Positions 1 through 6,322 of a DNA stretch of 7,365 nucleotides are shown piece by piece. Each line of letters begins with the position of its first letter. Within the stretch, counting starts at the first letter, position 1. A model generated the notes under the pieces. That model saw nothing but the letters and a program-made list of their open reading frames with translations, ran no database searches and was not told the DNA's origin. A program made the translations under genes and the position numbers. Origin of the DNA: Solidesulfovibrio magneticus (GTDB lineage Bacteria; Desulfobacterota; Desulfovibrionia; Desulfovibrionales; Desulfovibrionaceae); the NCBI GenBank assembly GCA_002482565.1, contig DLGG01000121.1:1-7365 (forward strand). The letters run 5' to 3'.

Positions 1-771
1 GCCCTCGGCCCGGCGCGGCGCGCCGGCATCCTGGACAGCGCCGCCCAGGGCGGCCCGAAACCGGGCCAGAGCCTCGGCCGAAGCGGCCTGGCAACCCGGA
101 TGGGCTCCGGGGCGCGACAGGGTGACGACATCCACCCTATCCGGCGCGAGTTCCCGGCAAAAGCCCTGCAAAAGTTCGCCATTTTCGGCCGAGTCGTTTA
201 TCCCGGCCAAAAGCAGCACTTCGAGAAAGATCTTGCCGTCGTAGGCGGCCCGAAAATCGAGCAGGCCCTGGCGGATGGCCGCAAGGCCCACGGCGGCGTG
301 GGGACGGTTCAAGCGATGGTACTCGGCCGGGACCAGCGTGTCCATGGACGGCAGCACGATATCGGCCTGGGCCAGCTCCCGGCGCACGTCCGGGTCGGCC
401 ATCAGGCTCGAATTGGTGAGCACGGCCACGGGCAGGTCGGGAAAGAGTTCCTTGGCCCCGACGATGACGGCCCCGAGGTCGCTGTTCAGGCACGGTTCGC
501 CAAGCCCGCCCAGGGTCACGACGTCGGGCGGGGCATGGCCGGCCGCCTTCCAGGCGGCCAGTTCGTCCAGCAGCCGGCGGGCCGGAACATAGGGCTTGCG
601 CGCGGTGGTCAGGGCCTCGGTGACGCCGGCCTCGCAGTAGAGGCAATCAAACGAGCAAATGCGCGCGCCAAGCAGATCCAGGCCCAGCGAAACACCGAGC
701 CTCCCCGAGCCGACCGGGCCGAAAACATGCCGTAAAGGTTCCGTGGCGCGCTCCTTTTTGCCGTCTCGCAC
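1..771 (-). CDS. Radical SAM protein, COG0731-like (3' end outside window)
   Basis: I translated the minus strand from about 771 down to 1 and found one uninterrupted frame that is still open at the left edge, so the C-terminus is missing. Near the start it reads RHVFGPVGSGRLGVSLGLDL and then CSFDCLYC, the CX3CX2C cluster that binds the radical SAM [4Fe-4S] centre and S-adenosylmethionine. A TLGGLGEPCLN segment follows, corresponding to the GGE-type SAM-contact motif, then LPVAVLTNSSL and FLEVLLLAGIND strands of the TIM barrel. This opening pattern (FGPVPSRRLGRSLG-like, then the cluster) is typical of COG0731 Fe-S oxidoreductases, related to TYW1 but mostly of unknown substrate. The only standard in-frame start is GTG at 771..769, which lacks a good ribosome binding site. 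A strong one lies downstream before an ACG at 744..742, so the true start is uncertain. It is divergent from trmI. Confidence 0.88.
   Translation of the reverse strand, partial: MRDGKKERATEPLRHVFGPVGSGRLGVSLGLDLLGARICSFDCLYCEAGVTEALTTARKPYVPARRLLDELAAWKAAGHAPPDVVTLGGLGEPCLNSDLGAVIVGAKELFPDLPVAVLTNSSLMADPDVRRELAQADIVLPSMDTLVPAEYHRLNRPHAAVGLAAIRQGLLDFRAAYDGKIFLEVLLLAGINDSAENGELLQGFCRELAPDRVDVVTLSRPGAHPGCQAASAEALARFRAALGGAVQDAGAPRRAEG
751..756 (-). promoter_or_regulatory. Strong Shine-Dalgarno upstream of an ACG codon
   Basis: On the minus strand the sequence AAAAAGGAG (759..751) includes a perfect AAGGAG core. Six bases later comes ACG (744..742), in frame with the radical SAM protein and directly followed by EPLRHVFGPVG, where homologues of this family usually begin. 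No ATG, GTG or TTG lies at the expected distance. The site therefore argues for initiation at ACG, a very rare start, or for an ATG that has changed to ACG by mutation or sequencing error. The alternative GTG at 771 would place this Shine-Dalgarno inside the coding region. Confidence 0.5.
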
Positions 772-835
772 ACTTGACAGGCGCGCCCCGCCATGGTCAA
801 GGGCCTCGACCCAACAAACAACCCGGGGTGACAGC

Positions 836-1744
836 GTGAAACAGGGCGATTTGATACTTCTGGTCTCTCCCAAGGGCAAGCGATATCTGCGGCGTTTCGA
901 CCAGGATACGGTGCTGCACACCCAGGAAGGCATGATCCGGTTCAGCGAAGTGGCCCGGGCCGGCAGCGGCGGCGCGGTGGCCACCCACATCGGCCACGTC
1001 TTTCGCATCCTGCGGCCCACCACCCACGATCTCATCAAGGGCGTCAAGCGCTCGACCCAGATCATGTATCCCAAGGAAATCGGCTACGTGATCTTGAAGC
1101 TCGGCATCGGTCCGGGCATCCGCGTGGTGGAGTCGGGCAGCGGCTCGGGTGGCCTCACCACGGCCCTGGCCTGGCACGTGGGCGATACGGGCCGGGTCTA
1201 CACCTTTGAAAAACGCCCGGAATTCTACGCGCTGTCCGGCGAGAACCTCGACGCCGTAGGCCTGTCCCACCGCGTGTCGCGCCACAACCACGACATCGCC
1301 GAGGGCTTCTACCCCGACTCCGTGGTCAAGGGCGATCCGGCCAGCGACCCCACCGACGCCGACGCGCTGTTTCTCGACGTGCGCACGCCCTGGGACTACC
1401 TGCCCCAGGCTGCGGCCGTGGTGCGCCCGGGCGCGCCGGTGGGCTTCCTTCTGCCGACCACCAACCAGATCAGCGAACTGCTCTGGGCGTTGGAAGACTC
1501 CCCCTTCGAGGACGTGGAAGTGCTTGAAATCCTGGTGCGGCGCTACAAGCCCGTGCCCGAGCGGCTGCGCCCCGAAGACCGCATGGTGGCCCACACCGGT
1601 TTCCTGGTCTTTGCCCGCCACGGCGGCCGCGACGTCTGCCCGCCCCCGCCGCCGGCCGACTTCCCCGAATCCATGGACGCCGGCCCGTCCGGTTTTCCTG
1701 ACGAGAGCGGCCAGGGAGACGACAATCCCGGCGCGGCCGATTGA
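836..1744 (+). CDS. trmI: tRNA (adenine(58)-N1)-methyltransferase, TrmI type
   Basis: This SAM-dependent enzyme of 302 residues methylates N1 of A58 in the T-loop of tRNA, normally as a homotetramer in the cytoplasm. The N-terminus (KQGDLILLVSPKGKRYLRRF) is the small beta domain of the family. STQIMYPKEIGYVILKLGIGPG leads into motif I, VVESGSGSGGLT (about residues 97-108), which binds SAM. LFLDVRTPWDYLP carries the catalytic Asp at about 181, and the C-terminal RMVAHTGFLVFAR (about 249-262) is another family signature. I chose GTG at 836 because the conserved sequence begins right there; a weak GGGGTGA sits four bases upstream. The open frame extends further upstream, but that sequence is not family-like. 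The last ~40 residues form a Pro/Asp/Gly-rich tail beyond the catalytic core, with no motif I recognise. The stop touches the following kinase frame. Confidence 0.93.
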   Translation: MKQGDLILLVSPKGKRYLRRFDQDTVLHTQEGMIRFSEVARAGSGGAVATHIGHVFRILRPTTHDLIKGVKRSTQIMYPKEIGYVILKLGIGPGIRVVESGSGSGGLTTALAWHVGDTGRVYTFEKRPEFYALSGENLDAVGLSHRVSRHNHDIAEGFYPDSVVKGDPASDPTDADALFLDVRTPWDYLPQAAAVVRPGAPVGFLLPTTNQISELLWALEDSPFEDVEVLEILVRRYKPVPERLRPEDRMVAHTGFLVFARHGGRDVCPPPPPADFPESMDAGPSGFPDESGQGDDNPGAAD

Positions 1745-1776
1745 CCGGACCGGAGGAAGCGGCTAAGACTTCTAGC

Positions 1777-3399
1777 ATGGTAAAAGATGCCCCAAGCGCC
1801 GAAGCCCCCCGTTCGCTCAAGCGGCTGCTTGATCCCTTGACCGGGCTTCTGGGCGTGCCGGTGGCCGTCAACACCAACCCCGGCGCGCCCGTCTGGCCCG
1901 ATCCCGGAGCCGAAGCCCATGCCATACTGCACCGGGAATACCCCGAACGCGGGCCGTGTCCCTGGCTGGACCCGGGGTCGTCCCTGGCCGATGCCGATGT
2001 GACAAAACGCACCTGTCCCCTGGGGCTGTCCGTGGAACGCTTCCCCTTGGTCCTGCGCGACGGCCGGCCGGGGGAACTGGTGGTGGGGCCGTATTTCACC
2101 AATCCCGCCGACCGCCAGGCGCTTTTCGGACGCAGCCGGGCCGCCGACGCCGCCTTGCACGTCCTGCCCTGCCTGCTGCCCCAACGTCGCGGCCTGATCG
2201 AATATTTCTACCGCGAATTCGCCGCCTTCGCCGGCTCGGCCGCCCGGGCCGGAGCGGCCAAGGAACAGTTCCTGGCCAACATGAGCCATGAACTGCGCAC
2301 GCCCTTAAACGGCATCATGGGCATGTTGAGCCTGCTTTTGCAAAGCGAAGACGACGGCCGTCGCCGCCAGTTCCTGGAACTGGCCATGAACGCCTCCAAC
2401 CAGCTCCTGGGCGTCATAAACGCCCTGCTCGACTTGAACGGCATCGCCTCGGGCCGGCTGGTGCTGGCCGAGGAGCTTTTCGAGCCGCGCCGGATGCTGG
2501 CCGAGCTTTTCGCCATCTGCGCCGAGGACGCGGCCTCGCGGGGCCTGGCTTTTCAGGCCGTCGTGGCCGACGACGTACCGGACCAGCTCGTGGGCGATCC
2601 CCAGCGGCTGCGCCAGGTGCTGCTCAATCTCATCCACAACGGGCTCAAATATACCGAACGCGGCGGCCTGGACGTGGCCGTGACCATGGCCCCGACGCAA
2701 AATGCCCGTTCCGACGCCGCCAAACTGCTTTTTTCCGTGCGCGACACCGGCATCGGCATCGCCCCGGACCGCCAGGAAGCCATCTTCGACCATTTCGCCA
2801 TCGGCGAGCCGTTTCTCGGCAAACGTTACGCCCAGGCCGGCCTGGGCCTGGGCATTGCCCGGGACATCGTGGAAAAAATGGGCGGCAGACTGCGGGTGGA
2901 AAGCGAACTCGGCCAGGGCAGCACCTTTACCTTCACCGCCGAACTGCGACGGCCCTGCGTCGAATGCCCAACCCCGACCACGAACGAGGCCGCCCAGCCC
3001 ACCGGCGGCGGCGCGGTCATCGTCCACGCCGAGGACGACCCCGTGGCCCAGCTTCTGGTGCGCCGCATCCTGGAAGACCGGGGCTACGTGCCCATTTCCG
3101 TGGATTCCTGCGAGGGCCTGTTCGACATTCTGGCCAGCCGGCCCGTGGACATGGTGCTCATGGACGTCACCATGCCGGGCCTGTGCGGCCTGGAGTCCAC
3201 CCGCCGCATCCGGCGGGGCGAATCCGGGGCCGCCGCCGACATCCCCGTCGTGGGCCTGTCCGGTTCGGCCACGGCCGAGGACCGCCGCCAGGGACTTTTA
3301 GCCGGCATGACCGACTACATCGCCAAGCCCGTCACCCGGTTCGAGTTGCTGGCCGTGGTCCAACGGGCCCTGGCCGGAAGACCCTTCCGGGCGGCTTGA
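1777..3399 (+). CDS. Hybrid histidine kinase: PocR-like sensor, HisKA, HATPase, receiver
   Basis: The 540-residue protein has no membrane segment or signal peptide, so it should sense a cytoplasmic cue. Residues ~15-125 resemble a PocR-type ligand-binding domain: two spaced cysteines (GPCPW and RTCPLGL), then ERFPLVLRDGRPGELVVGPYF, matching the PocR CHAGL...PI...G...GQ layout. HisKA follows with MSHELRTPLNG (phospho-acceptor His171). The ATPase domain has the N box NLIHNGLKYT (about 284-293), the G1 box DTGIGI (323) and the G2 box GLGLGI (355). The C-terminal receiver has the acidic pair at 420-421, phospho-acceptor Asp463 in VLMDVTMP and Lys517. No output domain is visible, so a separate partner or phosphotransfer protein is needed. 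I prefer ATG 1777. TTG 1741 is in frame and overlaps the trmI stop; GGAGG at 1752 is too far from ATG for a standard site. Probably co-transcribed with trmI. Confidence 0.9.
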   Translation: MVKDAPSAEAPRSLKRLLDPLTGLLGVPVAVNTNPGAPVWPDPGAEAHAILHREYPERGPCPWLDPGSSLADADVTKRTCPLGLSVERFPLVLRDGRPGELVVGPYFTNPADRQALFGRSRAADAALHVLPCLLPQRRGLIEYFYREFAAFAGSAARAGAAKEQFLANMSHELRTPLNGIMGMLSLLLQSEDDGRRRQFLELAMNASNQLLGVINALLDLNGIASGRLVLAEELFEPRRMLAELFAICAEDAASRGLAFQAVVADDVPDQLVGDPQRLRQVLLNLIHNGLKYTERGGLDVAVTMAPTQNARSDAAKLLFSVRDTGIGIAPDRQEAIFDHFAIGEPFLGKRYAQAGLGLGIARDIVEKMGGRLRVESELGQGSTFTFTAELRRPCVECPTPTTNEAAQPTGGGAVIVHAEDDPVAQLLVRRILEDRGYVPISVDSCEGLFDILASRPVDMVLMDVTMPGLCGLESTRRIRRGESGAAADIPVVGLSGSATAEDRRQGLLAGMTDYIAKPVTRFELLAVVQRALAGRPFRAA

Positions 3400-3471
3400 T
3401 TTTTCCAAAGGACCGGTCTAAAGAATTTCTCTTTTTCCCATCACGGGATTTCGCGCCAAAGGAGACCCGGC
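3400..3471 (+). promoter_or_regulatory. Intergenic gap with weak promoter-like boxes and a good RBS
   Basis: This AT-richer gap separates the kinase from the PaaK-like gene. TTGATT (3396-3401, overlapping the kinase stop) and TAAAGA (3419-3424) are 17 bases apart, a weak sigma70-like match (4/6 and 3/6). AAAGGAG at 3458-3464 lies seven bases before ATG 3472 and fixes that start. A small TCCC/GGGA stem (3436-3448) is too weak to call a terminator. The gap may give the downstream gene its own promoter, but I cannot exclude read-through from the kinase. Confidence 0.3.
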
Positions 3472-4737
3472 ATGACGCGCAAGGATCGCACAGAAGGCAT
3501 CTATTCCCGCCGGGAAGTGCTCGACGAATCGGAACGCCGCCAATATTACCAGATCCAGATCAAGGATCTGCTTTCTTACGCTTACCGCTACTCCGAAGAC
3601 GTCAAGAAGCGCTTCGACCGAGCCCAGTTCCAGGCCTCGAAGTTCAAGACCCTCACCGACCTCAAGCACATCCCCATCCTGAAGAAGAAGGAACTCATCT
3701 TCCTGCAGTCCATGGGGCCGAGGCTCGGCGGGCTTTTGACCAAGGACATGGGCGAACTGCGGCGTATTTTCCTGTCCCCCGGACCGATCTTCGATCCCGA
3801 GGACCGCGAGGACGATTACTGGGGCTGGACCGAGGGCTTCTACGCCTGCGGCTTCCGCTCAGGCGATCTGGTCCAGGTGACCTTCAACTACCATCTCACC
3901 CCGGCCGGCCTCATGTTCGAGGAGCCGCTCAAAAACCTCGGCTGCGCCGTGGTTCCCGCCGGCCCGGGCAACTCCGCCACCCAGCTGGAGATCATGCAGA
4001 AGCTGCGGGCCACCGGCTACGTCGGCACCCCGAGCTACCTCATGCACCTGGCCCAGAAGGGCGAGGAGATGGGGCTTAACCTGCGCAAGGACCTCTACAT
4101 GGAGGTGGCCTTCGTCACCGGCGAAAAATTCTCCGAGAAGCTGCGCGCCAATCTGGAGAAGAAGTTCGACATCATCATGCGCCAGGGCTACGGCACCGCC
4201 GACGTGGGCTGCATCGGCTACGAATGCTTCCACAAGACCGGCCTGCACATCGCCAACCGCGCCTTTGTCGAGATCTGCCACCCCGACACCGGCATTCCCC
4301 TCAAGGACGGCGAGGTCGGCGAAATCGTGGTCACGGCGTTTAACAAGACCTACCCGTTGATCCGCCTGGCCACCGGCGACCTGTCCTACATCGAGCGCGC
4401 CCCGTGTCCCTGCGGACGCACCTCGCCGCGCCTGGGCTCCATCGTCGGCCGCGTGGACACCACCGCCCGCATCAAGGGCATGTTCGTCTACCCGCACCAG
4501 GTCGAGCAGGTCATCACCCGCTTCGAGGAGATCAAGCGCTGGCAGATCGAGGTCACCAACCCCGGCGGCATCGACGAGATGACCCTGGTCATCGAAGCCT
4601 CCAACTTCAAGCGCGAGGAAGATCTGCTCCACAAGTTCCGGGAGAAGATCAAGCTGCGCCCGGCCCTTACCGTGGTCGCCCCCGGCACCCTGCCGCCCCA
4701 GATCCGGCCCATCGAAGACAAGCGCAAGTGGGATTAG
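3472..4737 (+). CDS. PaaK-like adenylate-forming protein (phenylacetate-CoA ligase family)
   Basis: The 421-residue protein belongs to the PaaK branch of the AMP-forming acyl-CoA ligase superfamily, which activates a carboxylate with ATP and passes it to CoA. The PaaK-like features are the N-terminal helix with FKTLTDLKHIPILKKKEL, the A5-type motif QGYGTADVG (about 238-246) with the following ECFHKTGLHIAN, IRLATGDLSYI (Asp303), the cysteine motif CPCGRTSPRLGSIVGR (from 312), and the A8-like hinge GRVDTTARIKGMFVYP (about 326-341). The start is set by AAAGGAG seven bases upstream. Two things are odd. The P-loop, normally SSGTTGxPT, is replaced by LSPGPIFDPED (101 onward). The C-terminus PGTLPPQIRPIEDKRKWD lacks the usual RSxGKA around the catalytic Lys. 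The fold assignment is firm, but substrate and even ligase activity are open; an aryl or short acyl acid would be the default guess. A candidate terminator lies about 60 bases past its stop. Confidence 0.82.
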   Translation: MTRKDRTEGIYSRREVLDESERRQYYQIQIKDLLSYAYRYSEDVKKRFDRAQFQASKFKTLTDLKHIPILKKKELIFLQSMGPRLGGLLTKDMGELRRIFLSPGPIFDPEDREDDYWGWTEGFYACGFRSGDLVQVTFNYHLTPAGLMFEEPLKNLGCAVVPAGPGNSATQLEIMQKLRATGYVGTPSYLMHLAQKGEEMGLNLRKDLYMEVAFVTGEKFSEKLRANLEKKFDIIMRQGYGTADVGCIGYECFHKTGLHIANRAFVEICHPDTGIPLKDGEVGEIVVTAFNKTYPLIRLATGDLSYIERAPCPCGRTSPRLGSIVGRVDTTARIKGMFVYPHQVEQVITRFEEIKRWQIEVTNPGGIDEMTLVIEASNFKREEDLLHKFREKIKLRPALTVVAPGTLPPQIRPIEDKRKWD

Positions 4738-4765
4738 GCGCGTCCATGCGCCGCCCGGCATAACC

Positions 4766-6214
4766 ATGCCTGTCCAACTTCCGTTCGAGCCTACGGCCCC
4801 CAGGGGCGCGGGAACCTCCCGCGCCCTGGGGGCTTTTCTCCTGGCCGGCCTGCTGGCCCTGGCCGTGCTCGGTACGGGCTGCGTGAAGCGCGCCCCGGGT
4901 ATGCCCCCGGTCGCTCCCGAGAGTCTGGTCGATGCCGCGGGCGCGCCCCTGCCCCCGGCCGTCTTCGCCGCCGATGTGGCCGGAGCCGACTACCTGCTGC
5001 TTGGCGAGGAACATCCCAACCCCTGCGACCATCAGGCCCAGGCCGCCGTCATCCGCCGGCTGGCCGCCGCCGGCGTTCTCCCGGCCATCGGCCTGGAAAT
5101 GGTCCCGGCCGACTATCAGGGCGTGCTTGACGCCTTCAACGCCGGCACGATCACGCTGGCCGAGCTGCCGGCCAAGCTCGACTGGAAAACCACCTGGGGT
5201 TTCGATTTCGAACTCTACGCCCCGATTTTCGAGGCCGCCCGGGAGTACAAGCTTCCGATCTACGCCCTAAACGCCCCCAAGGGCCTGGCCCGCAAGGTCG
5301 GCCGCCAGGGCCTGGACGCCCTGACCCCGGCCGAACGCGCCAGCCTCCCCGGGGCCATCCTGCCCCCGGCCCCGGCCCAGGTGGAAGAGTTGCGCGATCT
5401 TTTCGCCCACCACGGGGCCATGCGCAAGGCCGCGCCCCAGGAAACCGCTAAGCCCGAAAGCCCGCCCAAGGCCGCCGCCGCGCCTCAGGCTCAAACCGCG
5501 CCCGGAGACTTTGCCCCGCCTCAAGCCGTACGGGACGCCGTCCCCCAGGCCAAGGCCTCACCGGAAGACGCCGCCGCGCCGCCGACCGCCAAAAACGTCG
5601 CCGCGCCCCGCGCCAAGGCCAAGGCCTCCGCCAAGCCGGCCGCCCCAAACGCCGCGCCGGCCCGCGACCCCTTTGAAAATTTCGTCACCGTGCAGTCCCT
5701 GTGGGACACCCAGATGGCCGCCCGGGCGCTCTATGCCCGGGCCGTGTCCGGCCGGCCCGTGGCCGTCATCGCCGGAGCCGGACATGTGGCCAATGGCTGG
5801 GGCATCGCCCGCCGGCTGGCCGTGCTTGATCCCTCGGCCAAGGTCGTTCTGGTCATACCCTGGCGCGGCGGCGAGGCCCCGGACGCCGAATCCGCGCCCT
5901 ACTTCTTCGCCTGCCCGGCCGCCCAGAAAAGCCGGCTCGGCATGACCCTGACCCAGGACCAGCCCGCCCCCGGCCAGCCCGCCGCCCTGCCGCTGGTCAC
6001 CGCCGTCGCCCCCGGTTCCCCGGCCGCCAAGGCGGGACTCCTGCCCGGCGACGCCGTCATCGCCGCCGGCGGCCACCCGGCCGACAACCTGTCCGTGCTC
6101 CACAAGGCCGCCATCGAGGCCGTCAAGGACGGCAAGGCGCTGTCGCTTACCGTCTCCCGGGCCGGGGAAACCCTGGCCATCGACATCCCCATCGCCCTGC
6201 CGGCCGCCAAGTAG
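4766..6214 (+). CDS. ChaN-like (haem-binding uptake) putative lipoprotein with C-terminal PDZ domain
   Basis: The 482-residue protein starts with Arg13 and Arg19, a hydrophobic core (ALGAFLLAGLLALAVL) and Cys39 in LGTGC. This suggests a lipoprotein signal, but Gly at -3 makes the lipobox imperfect and ordinary cleavage is possible. The ChaN/Cofac_haem_bdg domain follows: LLLGEEHPNPCDHQAQ (His83, His89), IGLEMVPADYQGVLDAF, DWKTTWGFDFELYAPIFEAA, LNAPKGLARKVGRQGLDAL, then VQSLWDTQMA and AGAGHVANGWGIARRL (His340). About 82 residues (220-302) rich in Ala, Pro and Lys interrupt the domain. Residues ~390-478 form a PDZ domain (LPLVTAVAPGSPAAKAGLLPGDAVIAAGG, split here as one continuous region at 5942 onward). 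In Campylobacter ChaN binds haem at the outer membrane; a role in haem or cofactor handling is inferred. There is no Shine-Dalgarno before ATG 4766, and a terminator-like hairpin lies within its first codons, so the start and expression mode are uncertain. Confidence 0.82.
   Translation: MPVQLPFEPTAPRGAGTSRALGAFLLAGLLALAVLGTGCVKRAPGMPPVAPESLVDAAGAPLPPAVFAADVAGADYLLLGEEHPNPCDHQAQAAVIRRLAAAGVLPAIGLEMVPADYQGVLDAFNAGTITLAELPAKLDWKTTWGFDFELYAPIFEAAREYKLPIYALNAPKGLARKVGRQGLDALTPAERASLPGAILPPAPAQVEELRDLFAHHGAMRKAAPQETAKPESPPKAAAAPQAQTAPGDFAPPQAVRDAVPQAKASPEDAAAPPTAKNVAAPRAKAKASAKPAAPNAAPARDPFENFVTVQSLWDTQMAARALYARAVSGRPVAVIAGAGHVANGWGIARRLAVLDPSAKVVLVIPWRGGEAPDAESAPYFFACPAAQKSRLGMTLTQDQPAPGQPAALPLVTAVAPGSPAAKAGLLPGDAVIAAGGHPADNLSVLHKAAIEAVKDGKALSLTVSRAGETLAIDIPIALPAAK
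4796..4837 (+). terminator. Terminator-like hairpin overlapping the 5' end of the ChaN-PDZ gene
   Basis: Bases 4796-4813 pair with 4817-4833 to give 17 Watson-Crick pairs with one bulged G (4803) and a three-base ACC loop, followed by TTTT and then CTC. The position, about 60 bases after the PaaK-like stop, suits a factor-independent terminator of that gene. It lies inside the next gene, whose codons for residues ~11-23 are drawn from it. It could end the upstream transcript, act as an attenuator for the downstream gene, or both. The T-run is short, so the strength is uncertain. Confidence 0.6.
5423..5671 (+). other. Low-complexity Ala/Pro/Lys-rich linker coding segment
   Basis: This stretch encodes about 82 residues made almost only of Ala, Pro, Lys, Gln and Glu, such as PKAAAAPQAQTAPG and APRAKAKASAKPAAP. 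It is flanked by conserved ChaN-domain sequence: RDLFAHHGAM before and FENFVTVQSLWDTQMA after. The segment is in frame, with no exact tandem unit that I can see, and is best read as a flexible disordered loop inserted into the fold, not as a domain boundary. Confidence 0.75.
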
Positions 6215-6322
6215 CGCCATGTCGCCGTCGTGCCGCCGCAAAACAACCGGGCTTGCCGCCCCGGAAAACCGTCCGTCGCGTCGCCCGACCGGCGGCCTGA
6301 ACCGACCGTAGGCCTATCGACC
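6215..6322. other. Intergenic gap between the ChaN-PDZ gene and fpg
   Basis: The 108 bases carry no convincing gene, promoter or terminator. The fpg frame is open upstream to about 6230, but those codons give a Pro/Arg-rich sequence unlike the family, and conserved MPELPEVE begins at 6323. A short CCGGG/CCCGG inverted repeat around 6248-6265 has no following T-run. No Shine-Dalgarno is seen in front of fpg, so its translation signal is weak or unconventional. Confidence 0.5.

Noticed and set aside
100..735. Long open frame on the plus strand opposite the radical SAM gene
   Set aside because: It is a GC-rich shadow; the minus-strand frame holds the recognisable CX3CX2C cluster and conserved family sequence.
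774..800. TTGAC (774-778) and GTCAA (796-800) as an operator dyad or facing -35 boxes between the divergent genes
   Set aside because: The 17-base gap is too wide for a single FNR/CRP-like site, and no acceptable -10 box lies at the right distance for either direction (TCAAGG or TCAAGT).
797..2289. Long minus-strand open frames opposite trmI and the kinase
   Set aside because: Their translations are Gly/Arg/His-rich and match no family I recognise, while the opposite strand carries complete enzyme motifs.
2964..4079. 371-codon plus-strand frame running across the kinase end and the PaaK-like start
   Set aside because: Extreme Arg/Pro/Gly composition, and it overlaps two well-supported genes in another frame; typical of high-GC shadow frames.
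4746..4763. Five-codon frame (MRRPA) just before the ChaN-PDZ start as a leader peptide
   Set aside because: It has no ribosome site, and five codons arise readily by chance; kept only as context for the hairpin finding.
3859..4767. 302-codon minus-strand frame opposite the PaaK-like gene
   Set aside because: Composition is that of an antisense shadow, and the plus strand has clear ligase-family motifs and a good ribosome site.
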